Shown in pieces: positions 24,916-35,756 of a stretch of 64,000 bases of DNA; the stretch's first letter is position 1, and the number at the start of each line of letters is the position of its first letter. Both the position numbers and the translations under genes were made by a program. Source of the stretch: Heliopora coerulea (Eukaryota > Cnidaria > Anthozoa > Scleralcyonacea > Helioporidae); the NCBI GenBank assembly GCA_030142905.1, contig JASJOG010000665.1:1-64000 (forward strand), written 5' to 3'. Below the pieces are notes generated by a model that made no database searches, was not told the origin of the DNA, and saw only the letters and a list, made by a program, of their open reading frames with translations.

Positions 24916-25859
24916 AATTTGTGCAAAAGACGAAAGTTGTCCAAGCTTGTAGTTTCAACGGATTGTTTCCAGAGGTTATATCGCCCGTGTCACAGGAATA
25001 GTTGACCCCTAGGGATACGAGTGATCATCTTATAATCATGTTCCGTACGGAAAATCGTTCAAACCGTTTCAGGCTCAGCTTAATTTGGTGCGTTAGGTCT
25101 GACCTACATATGACAAAATAACAGTACCAAATCGTTGAGGTTAGCAGTCTGATATACCAAGAGACCCTTTCAATATGTTTTCTTTGGAAGTCAAAATGTT
25201 CAGAAGAAATAGATTCTCCGTCAGTTCATTACTCCATATCCCACTCGTTGAAACTAAGATATTGTACAAGTACTTTGATGTTGTACTTCAAACACGTCCA
25301 TAGCATCATTCATTTGTCAGTCCCAAAGTTTCTGAAATCTGTAACATTCTTTGGAACTTTTATATGCATTGATTACAGTTCTTATTTACGTCGTTTGTTC
25401 AGTGTGTATGGAAAAGTGTTGTGTCTGACGTAAGAATTGGTGAGCAAAATACAAAAGAAAATCATAACCGTGCCGTGTCTTTTTATGTCATAAAGATAAA
25501 TGTGACTTTATACGTGAACATGAAGTTAACTTTTCCAACTAAGGAAACATAAACTTGCAAATTTTTTTCGCAAATTATCGTATTAACAAGTTTGTTTTGA
25601 TAAAACCTTTAAAAAGCTTACAGCAGACATGCTTTACTGGATTTAAAACACTCGGCTATTGCCTTGTGATTTAAATCCCGATAAAGCACTCCTGCTCGGT
25701 TTTACATTTCTTATAATACATTACACGACTGATCACGTTATCCTTATTGTACTGGAAATGACGGGCATTATTTGACGAGTCGCAAAATATTTTCCGCACA
25801 CTGGCAAATTTTGGTGAAAAAATTTCCTACTTGTATTGATCAGATGACAAACAAACCAT
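24916..25859. other. Upstream region of the minus-strand gene, nothing recognised
   Basis: No repeat ends or coding exons are evident. A promoter for the exon at 24688-24915 would lie here, but no core element can be named. Confidence 0.3.
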
Positions 25860-26593
25860 ATTCAGGTACGTTTTACAAAGGATGAACAAAAACAAACAGC
25901 TAACGAAAAACCTAAATCTTTTCAAAGTTTATTTTAAGCAGAAAGCTAGATGGATACTTAACAAAAAATGTATTGGTACAAAAAAGCTAATAAACCTAAG
26001 TGGTTAAATCGCAAACCAAAAAGAACATTGAACGTAATTAAGGAAGTAACCAAAACCTATAAAATAGAGACCTCATATTTGGTTAATAGATAATCACTGA
26101 GGCACACAGCATTATTGTATATAATGCAGGCAGCTGAGGCCGCAGGCTGAAGTTACTTATATTATATCCAATCATGCTCTGTCCCGAAGTGATTATCTAT
26201 TGTAATTGCCGACCTTAATCAAAAACCATTGCGTTTCCTCTGCATTATATCAGCGTATGCATCGAACAAAATTTTACAAACTCGACTTGCATAATTTTGC
26301 TTTCTGCATTCGCTTATATAATGCCAAGTGAAAACAATAGGTTTTGATGCGAGTCAGCAATTATATATGTTACAACTGTATATTAATATGGATTATATAT
26401 AGATTATACGTCAAATATTAATATGATGCACCGGTGATGATTAATATGACAGCGAATTATTTTGTGGCTGAGCTCCCTTTCTGGTCTGTACGCAAAATGA
26501 CGCACGCTGATTGGCTGCCTAGCCATGCAATGAATTTTTCGTACAGACCGGCTAGTTTTGGCAGGAAAATTTCCGAGTTGATTTGAAGAAAAA
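25860..26593. repeat. Dispersed repeat family B, partial copy and left half of split copy
   Basis: A partial copy occupies about 25860-26100 (TTTAAGCAGAAAGCTAGATG region). From 26470 a second copy starts with TCTGGTCTGTACGCAAAATG and GCACGCTGATTGGCTGCCTA and stops abruptly at 26593, where the Gypsy LTR begins. Its continuation resumes at 45055. Confidence 0.6.
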
Positions 26594-26674
26594 TGTAGTA
26601 TCTTGCCACTTTTATTACTTAACCTTGAACTGAGCTTCTCTCACAACTTCCGAGGCAGAAGTGAATCTACTACA
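26594..26674 (-). repeat. Gypsy 3' LTR, 81 bp
   Basis: On the minus strand it runs from TGTAGTAGATTC to AAGATACTACA, with TG...CA ends. A 28-base polypurine tract, A-rich and ending AGAGGGGAAGAA, lies directly upstream (plus-strand 26675-26702). That is the expected primer for plus-strand synthesis and fixes the LTR boundary. Confidence 0.85.
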
Positions 26675-26791
26675 TTCTTCCCCTCTTTTTTTTTTTTTTT
26701 TTGGGTGGGGGATGTTGTTGATATTCAACAATTTGAATAACAACAACATAGAATTTAACGATAAGTTTTGTCTTGTTTCATTTATGGTAAG

Positions 26792-27190
26792 TTAACTTTG
26801 TCCATAGTAATCTGGCCTACGTCGCTGTCTTGCTGGGTATTGACGGGATGTGGCTGGATTAGAACACATCTCTAGTTGTGGAATTTTCCCTGCGTTAATG
26901 TCCTTAGTAGGTGGTTCTTCCGTCCACGGCGTGCTGATCAAATTCCCTCGGCTTTCTCCTCTGAGGTTTGCGTCCTCCCCAACCTCATTATTTTCTCTGC
27001 TGATGACTTGATCTTGGTGCCTTCTTATCCTTTGGTTGGCATTTAGTTCTACTTCAAACGATACCGGTCCCGTTCTCTCTTCAATCTTTCCAGGAATCCA
27101 TTTTTCACCTTGAGCGTAGTTTCTCGCGTACACCAAGTCTCCATGTTTTAACGATATTTCTTTGGCATGGTTGTCGTGTCGTTCTTTCTA
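26792..27190 (-). pseudogene. Gypsy pol C-terminal tail
   Basis: The frame contains VYARNYAQGEKWIPGKIEER followed by RRHQDQV, the typical end of Gypsy integrases after the core, where a small beta-barrel contacts DNA. It ends close to the 3' LTR, as expected. Confidence 0.8.
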
Positions 27191-28714
27191 ATCTTGCTGT
27201 TTACTTTCAACTCCTCTTCTTAAATCTGGATTCAATAAATCTAACCTTGACAAAGGTTTTCGATCCATCAACAATTCCGCTGGAGTTATGCCGGTTGTAG
27301 TTTGGGGTGTGATCCTATATTGAAACAAAAAGCGTGAAACTTTTGTTTCAATACTTCCTTCTTTTAACTTTTTCATTCCTTCTTTAAACGTCTGGACTGC
27401 CTGTTTAGCTAACCAATGACGCTGGATGGTATGGGGCTGTTTTTACATGTTTGATGCCATTCTTACTCAGGAATCGTTCAAATTCTTTACTTGTGAAGCA
27501 CGATCCCTTATTACTGACTAGCTTTTCGGGGAGACCGTGCGTAGCAAACGCCGTTCTTAGTTTCTCAATCATTGCACTTGAAGTTGAGTTGTTCATTGGG
27601 AATTCTTCCAACCACTTGGAATATGAATTGATCACCATGAGGAACATTTTCCCCAGGAACGGTCCCACATAATCTACATGTATCCTCGACCATGGTCTAT
27701 TAGGCCACTCCCACGGATGCAATGGTGCTTGTGGTGGTGTTTTACGGTGCGTTTGACAAACGAAGCAGTTCTTGACTTTCTGTTCTAAATTACCGTCCAA
27801 TCCTGGCCACCAAACAAAGCTACGGGCCAATGCTTTCATACGACAGATTCCAGGACGTGTTTCATGTAGTTCATTGATGATCTGGCTGCTCAAACTTGGC
27901 GGAACCACTACTCTGTTGCCCCACATAAGACAACTATCATGAAGGCTTAATTCATCCCTTCGATTATAGTACGGACATAAATCTTCCTCCAAGCAAAGTT
28001 CAGGCCATCCATATTGTACAAGTTTCCAAACTCTGGCTAGGGTCGGGTCTCGCCATCTCATTGTCTTGATTCGACCTGCATCTACTGGAGTTGATTCCAA
28101 AACTTGCGTCAAAAATATGCTATCGCCAGGTGTCACGGTGTTATTCTGTAGATCTGGCAGTGGTAGGCGACTGAGAGCGTCAGCATTAGCGTGTTCCTTT
28201 CCTTCTTTGTACGCTATTGCATATTCGTAAGCAGCTAACATCAAAGCCCAACGCTGTACTTTTGGAAATGCCATCTGTGGTATCTGTTTCTTTTCATTGA
28301 AAAGGCCAAGAAGTGGTTTGTGGTCTGTGTTTATGATAAAATGCCTGCCATATAAATATTGTTGAAACTTCTTTACTCCAAATACAATTGCTAGTCCTTC
28401 TTTGTCCAACTGGGCATAGATTCTCTCTGGAGCTGTAAGAATTCGCGACGTGTAAGCTATCGGTCGTTCACTTCCATCTTCTAATTTATGGGATAATACC
28501 GCCCTTAATCCATGAGGCGATGCGTCACAAGCAAGGATTAACTCTTTGCTACTGTCATAGTGGATCAACAACTCTGCTGATTTCAAGATATCTTTGAACA
28601 TCTCAAGAGCTTCTTGTTGTCTGCTGCCCCATTTCCAGGACACTCACTTTTTCAGCACCTTATGTAAAGGTGCTAGAATGGTTTCAACGTTCGATAAGTA
28701 CTTCAGAATAATAG
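27190..28714 (-). pseudogene. Gypsy RNase H and integrase region (inactivated)
   Basis: Reading from 28714 downwards, RNase H is seen as ELILACDASPHGLRAVLSHK through INTDHKPLLGLF to GKEHANADALSRLP. A zinc-binding domain with CFVCQ follows, in which the second His of HxxxH appears replaced (HETRPG). The integrase core has the first Asp in HVDYVGPF, but the second is Asn (SNKGSCFTS) and the catalytic Glu region reads GLAKQAVQTF with Lys. A frameshift near 27410 and an in-frame stop near 28645 also break it. The 5' end stops exactly at the TTAA of the inserted element. Confidence 0.9.
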
Positions 28715-29219
28715 TTAAGGTGCCCACGTCATGGATGGGGAATCCACATATTTCGGATATTTAGACCCTCCTGAGAAAATTTGTAATATATCTTTACGGG
28801 AAAAAATTTCATCTTCATGGACTTTTTCACTCTTAAAGTTGGCTATTTTGGCCTCTGACCACGTGACAAAAACGTGGAACTCGTTGCCAGAAATGACGTC
28901 AATTCAGGGAGACGCTAAAACTGTTTCAAGACATTTACATAAGAAATACAAGCCAAACTGCAGAACCTGTCGTTTTTTTTCCACGGTATTATTGTTCGGA
29001 TTCGATTGAGAGTAGACCGTCGAATAATTCACAATGTCCTGAAACTTCTCCAACGCAGATGACAGCCACAATTACTCAGATATGAACTTTATTCGTGGAT
29101 ACGTGATGGAGATCGAAGACGACGCAAACATGTCTTCCATAGACGCTTTCATAAATGAGCAGAAATGATTTTTCAATCCTTATCAAGACAAGCCAATGGC
29201 CGATGTAGATTGAATTGGG

Positions 29220-29565
29220 AAGTATAATGAGCAAAGATGACCTGAAGAATATAAATTACAAATGCAACAAATTCGCTTGGGAGGACGCGATAAGGTCAAA
29301 AGTACGGTAAGTTTAACGGCATGTGTAATTGTTTATTACTGTTTACGGACTGCTGGAGTATTTTCAATATTTGTATCTTCTGTATGTATTTATGGGCTTA
29401 ATTTCGTCTTTCGCTAACGGGTTTAAGTGTGTTAATTGCAGCACACAACGGCTTCGGAATGCAAAGAAGGTCAGTGTTGCATAGAGGTCGATGCTTGTGT
29501 TGAGACAATTTACAGCGATCAAATACTCTTCCAGGTCGAATCTGTATCAACAAGAAGCGTCACGA
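29220..29565 (+). pseudogene. Captured two-exon gene fragment
   Basis: An exon-like stretch ends at 29306 (QMQQIRLGGRDKVKST) before donor GTAAGTTT. After a 135-bp intron and an acceptor TGTGTTAATTGCAG at 29441, a second exon reads HTTASECKEGQCCIEVDACV in the same phase, ending DQILFQVESVSTRS. The upstream exon has several stops, so the gene is not intact. The Cys-rich second exon recurs in two other diverged copies inside the same element. No protein family is recognised. The first exon lies in the terminal inverted repeat and is therefore present at both ends. Confidence 0.5.
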
Positions 29566-29569
29566 AGTA

Positions 29570-30470
29570 GATGAACGATCTTCAAGCTCGATACTCAGAA
29601 AATGATATCTGAGCCCCAGACGGGGATCGAACCCGCAACCTTCTGATGACCGGTTAGACGCTCTAACCATTGAGCTACCGAGACTCAGATGGCGAGCTAA
29701 CTTGCAAATTCGATATATATATGTGCGACCTAAGCGGAAGCCACTATATATATATAGTCGCACATATATATATATCGAATTTGATCGAATTAGGTCGCAC
29801 ATATATATATCGAATTTGCAAGTTACTCGCCATCTGAGTCTCGGTAGCTCAATGGTTAGAGCGTCTAACCAGTCATCAGAAGGTTGCGGGTTCGATCCCC
29901 GTCTGGGGCTCAGATATCATTTTCTGAGTATCGAGCTTGAAGATCGTTCATCTACTTCAATATATCCAAGCTCTCATGTTTCCTAAACATTAAACTGCTT
30001 CAATCATTATCAATATATAGTGGCTTCCGCTTAGGTCGCACATATATATATCGAATTTGCAAGTTAGCTCGCCATCTGAGTCTCGGTAGCTCAATGGTTA
30101 GAGCATCTAACCGGTCATTAGAAGGTTGCGGGTTCGATCCCCGTCTGGGGCTCAGATATCATTTTCTGAGTATCGAGCTTGAAGATCGTTCATCTACTTC
30201 AATATATCCAAGCTCTCATGTTTCCTAAACATTAAACTGCTTCAATCATTATCAATATATAGTGGCTTCCGCTTAGGTCGCACATATATATATCGAATTT
30301 GCAAGTTAGCTCGCCATCTGAGTCTCGGTAGCTCAATGGTTAGAGCATCTAACCGGTCATTAGAAGGTTGCGGGTTCGATCCCCGTCTGGGGCTCAGATA
30401 TCATTTTCTGAGTATCGAGCTTGAAGATCGTTCATCTACTTCAATATATCCAAGCTCTCATGTTTCCTAA
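29570..30470. repeat. tRNA-derived repeat array, 242-bp unit
   Basis: One inverted copy (tRNA-like part 29613-29684, minus) is followed by three direct copies starting at 29838, 30080 and 30322, spaced exactly 242 bp. Each unit has a tRNA-like head with A-box-like TAGCTCAATGG and B-box GGTTCGATCCC, then a tail with CAGATATCATTTTCTGAGTA and GTGGCTTCCGCTTAGGTCGC and an (AT) stretch. Internal pol III promoter boxes are intact. This is a tRNA-derived SINE family expanded in tandem. Confidence 0.75.
29838..29910 (+). tRNA. tRNA-like cloverleaf (SINE head, probably not a functional tRNA)
   Basis: All four arms can be folded: a 7-bp acceptor (GTCTCGG with CTGGGGC, including three G-U pairs), a 4-bp D stem (GCTC/GAGC), a 5-bp anticodon stem with one A-C mismatch, and a 5-bp T stem (GCGGG/CCCGT) with loop TTCGATC. 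The anticodon loop CCAGTCA would give AGT (Thr), but position 33 is C rather than the near-universal U. Other copies read GGT at the anticodon, so a functional tRNA is unlikely. It is the head of the 242-bp repeat. Confidence 0.35.
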
Positions 30471-30544
30471 ACATCAAGAAGAGTCACATTGACAAACCAA
30501 CTGTTACTCCGTGTTTGTTGCAATTAAAGATGTAATGGTTTTAT

Positions 30545-30820
30545 AAACCTGGTTTATGTCGTGTTTAAGTGCATCATTTGCGGCACACAACTGCTTCGAA
30601 ATGCAAAGAAATTAACGGTTGCATGGAGATTGATGCTTGTGTTGAGACAACTGACAGCGATAAAGTTCTCCTCGAAGCCGCTGTGAAGTCTCAACAAGCT
30701 GCGTTACATTACCAAGCCAACTGTTACCCCGTGTCTGTTGGTATTAAAGATATAAACCTGGCCATTGTTTGCACCCTAGGCTTTTGTCTGGGAGTATGGT
30801 CTCTGCGTCTTGCTGGATGA
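30545..30820 (+). pseudogene. Second copy of captured Cys-rich exon
   Basis: An open frame reads HTTASKCKEINGCMEIDACV then ETTDSDKVLLEAAVKSQ, aligned with the exon at 29442. It extends into KDINLAIVCTLGFCLGVWSL, a hydrophobic, membrane-like segment. The differences from the first copy are spread out, so this is an old duplicate. Confidence 0.45.
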
Positions 30821-31019
30821 AAATACCGTAAGACTGACAAAAAAAAAAATAATAATAATAAAAAGAATAATGCAGGATATAGGTAAACAGCTAACTATTG
30901 AGAAAATAAATTTATTTTCTAGCTTGGGATGTAGTCAGGATTTTAAGAGAAGCGGAGCTAGAATGACCAAGTTTATATCTTTAATGGCAATAAACACAGA
31001 GTAACAGTTGGTTTGTCAA

Positions 31020-31265
31020 TGTGATGCGTCCTGTTGATACAGATTCGACCTGGAAGAGAACTTGATCGTTGTCGATTGTCTTAACACAAGCATCGACCTC
31101 CACGCAACACCGACCTTCTTTGCATTCCGAAGCCGTTGTGTGCTGCAATGAACGCACTTAAACCCGTTAGCGAAAGACCAAATTAAACCCATAAATACAT
31201 ACACACGATACAAATTTTGAAAATAATCCAGCAGTCCGTAAACAGTAATAAACAATTACACATGC
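31020..31265 (-). pseudogene. Third, inverted copy of captured exon and its intron
   Basis: On the minus strand the intron sequence (ACTGTTTACGGACTGCTGGA region) is followed by the Cys-rich exon with CKEGRCCVEVDACVKTID and QVLFQVESVST. It mirrors 29330-29565 and so forms a long inverted repeat inside the TTAA element. Confidence 0.55.
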
Positions 31266-31279
31266 TTGACACGGTTTAA

Positions 31280-31548
31280 TGTTTGAGAAACATGAGAGCT
31301 TGGATATATTAAGGTACATGAACGATCTTCAAGCTCGATACTCGGAAAATGATTTCTGAGCTCCAGACGGGGATCGAACCCGCAACCTTCTGATGACCGA
31401 TAAGACGCTCTAACCATTGAGCTACCAATACTCAGATGGTCAGCTAGGGTGCAAGTTCGATATATATGTGCGACCTAAGCGGAAGCCACTTTATATTGAT
31501 AATGATTGATACGGTTTAATGTTTGAGAAACATGAGAGCTTGGCCATA
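31280..31548 (-). repeat. tRNA-derived repeat, left part split by Harbinger
   Basis: A minus-strand copy of the 242-bp family has its tRNA-like part at about 31360-31430. A further repeat tail ends in GAGAGCTTGGCCATATTA, where the Harbinger transposon is inserted. The interrupted repeat resumes at 35479. Confidence 0.65.
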
Positions 31549-31799
31549 TTAAGCCCGCCACACACTAGAGCCATCAGCTGAGCGGAGCGTCACTCGTGAT
31601 AGTTGGCGTAAGCAAGTTCCTCCAGTGTGCAGTGACATTTTTAGCGATTTCCGCCACGCGTGCCATCGGCGCCGAATATTCAACGTGTTGAAAAATTTTG
31701 TGCACGAATGAACAGTTCCTCCAAGTGTGCTCGCGTGAAAAGCTATCACTTAGCAAATGATACCAATACGCATGCGTGAAGCAATTTTTACGAATCGAA

Positions 31800-34456
31800 A
31801 TGGCGGCACAAAACGTGGTTGCTGATATTTTGTTGGAAGACCAAATCGCTGGTATGTGGCCGGATTATCCTTACCTTTACGACGTTAGGATTCCGGACTT
31901 TAAAAACAGAGACTTGCGCGAGAGTGGTATTCAAGAGATCGCTGAGAAAGTTGGGAAAACAGGTAAGCGGAGTAGTTATCATATATTCATATGTAGTAAT
32001 CGTGTAAAGATGCAGCTTGTATTTACTACAGTACTTTCTGGGTTATTGAATTGCCAGTTGCCACGTCGTAATAACAAGAGGTCAGTGTGATGTTCCCTTC
32101 GAAAATATTTTATGTGCATGTTGTGTCTTCACTAGGGAAAAGGCAATTATTTCTATTTCCAAATGTTAGCTACACATGTTCGATATGTTAATGTAGTAAT
32201 GATATTTATGCCTACAAATTCTTGAAATTTATTCCTAGTTGAATGGGTGAAAGCAAAGTTAAAAGCCTTGCGAAACAGTTATGTGAAAGCAAAGAAGCCA
32301 GCTGCAAGTGGTAGTGCACGGAAAAACCCTTTCAAGAGAACAGTATGGTTGCTGTAGAAATTACAGTTCTTGGCCCCACATGTTGCTACTAGGACTTCGG
32401 TTTCAACTTTAAGTTCAGTAAGTATACTTAAAATATACACATGACTAATATTTATTGTGACGATTCCAATTAGCTTAAAGAATTTACATTCAAACGATCA
32501 TATTGTTACTGACGTGTAACAAGAAACGAAAAGATTTATTCACAAAAACGAAAAGAAACTAAAGAGTTAAGACAAACGAGAAAAGAAACTAAAGAGTTCA
32601 GACAATAACTAAAATGTTCAAGGCTTATCTGTCTTCTCGACACTTTTAAGCTTGCGACTCTGACAACCCAACGGTGACGAATAGTAAAAAGTTCCAGCAG
32701 CAAAGCGTTCCAACCAACTGTTAACTTCTTGTATTCAGGTAACGATCTTGAGCACGTAACAACATGAAATAGCACACAATAACACACAATAACACACACC
32801 GAGGGTCGGAGCGAGTCGCGCTTATATAGCCTGTCCGCAAACTATGATGTCAACTTACGTCATTTCTTAAATGATCTAATGTTCTATTTTTACAAGCAAT
32901 CATGACAATGCTCATGACTCAAGTAACCTAAAAAGCATGACAATGTTCATGACTCAAATAACTTAAAAAGTACTTACTCTAGCATGAGTCAGCAAAATTA
33001 CTATCTCAGTATTGATAAGCGGTATGACTAAGTAAAAACTAGGAAATTCGAATGTTCGAGAATGTTCTCGGCTGGTGACGACTGTCACGTAACAATATTG
33101 TCCCGCCATGGAACAGATCCATGGTGATTAAAGTACTCTGCTAAAAGATCTCGCTGCAATTTGGCATTTCTTGTTGCATTATGGCTAGATGATGATTGTA
33201 ATCCATTCAAAATTGGATCATTTCTCCATGTGCCTCTTGAAACTGAATGGTCACTGTTCTCCAGGTCTGCTGCTTCTACATAGCTTGCCTTATTTTTCTC
33301 CGCCATGAAGTTGTGCAGACAACAAGCTGCTAAAATAATATCGGTCACCTTGTCCGGAGAAAGTTTCATTGTAGTCAGAAAAACTCTCCATCGATGTACC
33401 AAAATCCCAAATGCATTATCCACAACACGACGAGCACGTGACAACCTGTAGTTGTAAATTCGCTTCCAAATTACGGTGAAGGTAGGGCTTCATGATTTAT
33501 AGTGTTAAAGGAAATGCATCATCTCCAACAATGTGGTGATCAATTTTTGTTGCTATGCCTAATAATGTTCTTGGTGAGGGGAGGTCCAATGAATTCAATT
33601 CTAACGCTCTCTTCAATGTTGAATCCCCAAACACACCTGCATTCCCTGCTCTTCCTGCCGCACCAACATCAACAAAGATAAATCTGTAATTAGCATCAAC
33701 CAATGCAAGTAAAATAACACTAAAGAAATGTTTATAATTAAAGAATTCAGAGCCAGTATCCCCAGGTTGTTGAATAGCAATATGTTTCCCGTCGATTGCT
33801 CCAAGGCAACATGGGTAGTTCCACTTGCTTTCAAATTCAGCAGCAATATTTATCCATTCTTCCTTCTTGGTTGGAATCTAAAAAATGATAATATTTTTAC
33901 TTTATAGGATTCTACCAGTACTCCTTCAGAAATAAGTTTGAGTGAGGTTGCATTTGATATTGACGAAGATGATGAAGATGCAGACGAATTTAATGCAAAT
34001 GCAACAAATCCTGTAATTCTTGCAATCAGTGAAAATGACGGGCTGGAAGGAAGGGGAGTAAACAGATCGACCAACCAGCCAATCAGAAAAAAAACTAGTA
34101 CGTCAAGAAAGAGACGGGCAGATGAAGAGTTTTCGCTCATTAGAGGCCTGTCTCAATCAATTGCCGAAAAACACAAGCGGCAAAAAGTACCTACACAGGG
34201 AAATAGCATGTTGCAGTCCTTTGGCAATTATATTGCCAATGCATTGTCAGAGCTGGATAGCAGAACATGTCATTTGGCTCAAAACAAGATTAGTAACATC
34301 ATTTTTCAAGCACAAGCTGGTACTTTTGGTTCAAGAAGTGCAACCACTCATGATGCGGCCACCAGCACAACATACTTTCCTGCCTATTCCGCAGTCACAG
34401 CATGTCATGCCAACTGGTATAAGACCATCAAGCCCGCATTCTGCAGTGTATGCTGA
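31800..34456 (+). pseudogene. Harbinger MADF/Myb-like DNA-binding protein gene
   Basis: Exon 1 (31800-31962) starts MAAQNVVADILLEDQIAGMW and contains YPYLYDVRIPDFKNRDLR, the MADF start. It ends at donor GTAAGC in phase 1. Exon 2 (32239-32417) resumes in phase with VEWVKAKLKALRNSYVKAKK, then a TAG interrupts before KLQFLAPHVATRTSVSTLSS and donor GTAAGT. Exon 3 begins at 33908 with an acidic stretch (DIDEDDEDADEFN), a basic cluster (RKKTSTSRKRR) and a BESS-like LQSFGNYIANALSELD region, and shifts frame near 34380. In intact elements this protein binds subterminal DNA and escorts the transposase to the nucleus. The stop and the frameshift make it a pseudogene. Confidence 0.8.
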
Positions 34457-35226
34457 CCACAATTCATCTTTTCGAGATAAACAAACTAGAATAAACCCAA
34501 CTGAGGGATGGTAAAATAGAGAACTTATGAACGTAGCATAAATATTATAATAGACCAATCCTGCTAATATTGTTGAAATGAAGAAATTTTGGGCGTATAG
34601 TTAATAGTTTTATAATGAGTTAGGGTATAATGTGTAATGTATGTTTCAATAAAAACCTTGAAATATTTCTCCTTCATCACTGCATACAATGCCTGACGAG
34701 TGTCTTCCACTATTCTAGAAATTGTCCTTTCACCGATTCGATATTGGAACGACAGACTTATGAAACTCTTTCCTAGGTTAAACAATTATATGAAAGCGTT
34801 AACAAATTGCTTATTAACCCATGCATAGCTGGTGACAACTCCATTCAATTTACTACAAGCACAAACAAATTTTCAAACCTGTTGCCAAAAAACGCAATGT
34901 AACTGATAGTCTTTCCATTGGCTTTAAACAGCATCGGAGGTGAGTGTCTTGCCTCTCAATCAATGGCGAAACAAGTGCCAAAACTTGTTCGTACGCCCCT
35001 ATATCCAACCTGTGGTACTGTCTGAACTGTTCAGGATCTTCAGCACTCAATTCACGAACAATATTCTCGCACATCCCTTGAGTGGGTCGTCGAGAATCCA
35101 CCGCTTTGTCCACACAGTTCTGTGAGCCGCTCTTAAACGCCTTCGCCTTCGCCGCAATAAAAGAAGTAGGAGCAAAGTTTCTTCTTCATCGGACGATAAA
35201 TCATACTGTTTACAAACGGCAGCCAT
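33085..35226 (-). pseudogene. Harbinger transposase (HARBI1-like, DDE mutated)
   Basis: The start is ATG at 35226 (MAAVCKQYDLSSDEEET), followed by a long Leu then Arg run and the N-terminal helical domain (YHRLDIGAYEQVLALVSPLI, RLSVTLRFLATG). A second exon at about 34670-34775 carries FQYRIGERTISRIVEDTRQA. The third exon, from about 33880, holds the nuclease: the first Asp in CLGAIDGKHIAI is intact. The second normally sits in a G-R-x-S-D-G-G motif, which here reads GRAGNAGVF with Asn. The Glu of RRVVENAFG is Asp (RRVVDNAFGIL). A stop and frameshift lie near 33497-33510. The enzyme is therefore unlikely to be active. Confidence 0.85.
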
Positions 35227-35478
35227 TTTCAACAGTCGATATGGACTGAATGTGCATGCGTATTGGTATCGTTTGCTAAGGTGATAGCTTTTCACGCGCG
35301 AACACTTGGAGGAACTGTTCATTCGTGCACAAAATTTTTCAACATGTTCAATATTCGGCGCCGATGGCACGCGTGGCGGAAATCGCTAAAAATGCCACCG
35401 CACACTGGAGGAACTTGCTTACGCCAACTGTCACGAGTCACGCTCAGCTCAGCTGATAGCTCTAGTGTGCGACAGGCA

Positions 35479-35756
35479 TTAAGGTAGATGAACGATTTTC
35501 AAGCTCGATACTCAGAAAATGATTTCTCAGCCCTCATGTATCTCAAACATTAAACCGTATCAATCATTATTAATATATACTGGCTTCCGCTTAGGTCGCA
35601 CATATATATCGAACTTGCACCCTAGCTCACCATGTGAGTCTTGGTAGCTCAATGGTTATAGCGTCTTATCAGTCATCAGAAGGTTGCTGGTTCGATCTCC
35701 GTCTGGGGCTCAGAAATCATTTTCTGAGAATCGAGCTTGAAGATCGTTCATCTACC
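35479..35756 (+). repeat. tRNA-derived repeat, continuation after Harbinger
   Basis: The repeat interrupted at 31548 resumes with AAGGTAGATGAACGATTTTC. A further plus-strand unit follows, with a tRNA-like head at 35638-35710 (B box GGTTCGATCTC) and the tail CAGAAATCATTTTCTGAGAA. Confidence 0.65.

Larger units (their letters stand above)
31552..35478. mobile_element. PIF/Harbinger DNA transposon, 3.93 kb, both genes present but mutated
   Basis: TIRs of about 245 bp lie at 31552-31800 and 35230-35478. The target duplication is TTA (31549-31551 and 35479-35481), the TWA type used by this superfamily. Uninterrupted relatives of the target repeat at 31290-31320 and 45838-45865 confirm the boundaries. 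It encodes a MADF-type DNA-binding protein on the plus strand and a HARBI1-type transposase on the minus strand, the usual two-gene arrangement in which the DNA-binding protein helps recruit the nuclease. Confidence 0.9.

Noticed and set aside
29560..29986. Open frames across the tRNA-like repeats (SLGSSMVRASNRSSEG type)
   Set aside because: These are readings through the tRNA-derived repeat and recur at every copy; there is no sign of a protein gene.
29570..30470. CRISPR-like array
   Set aside because: The repeat unit is a 242-bp tRNA-derived sequence with no short repeat/unique spacer pattern, in an animal genome.
35047..35370. Leu/Arg-run protein as an independent gene
   Set aside because: The upstream part is TIR sequence; the run from the ATG at 35226 is the N-terminus of the Harbinger transposase.
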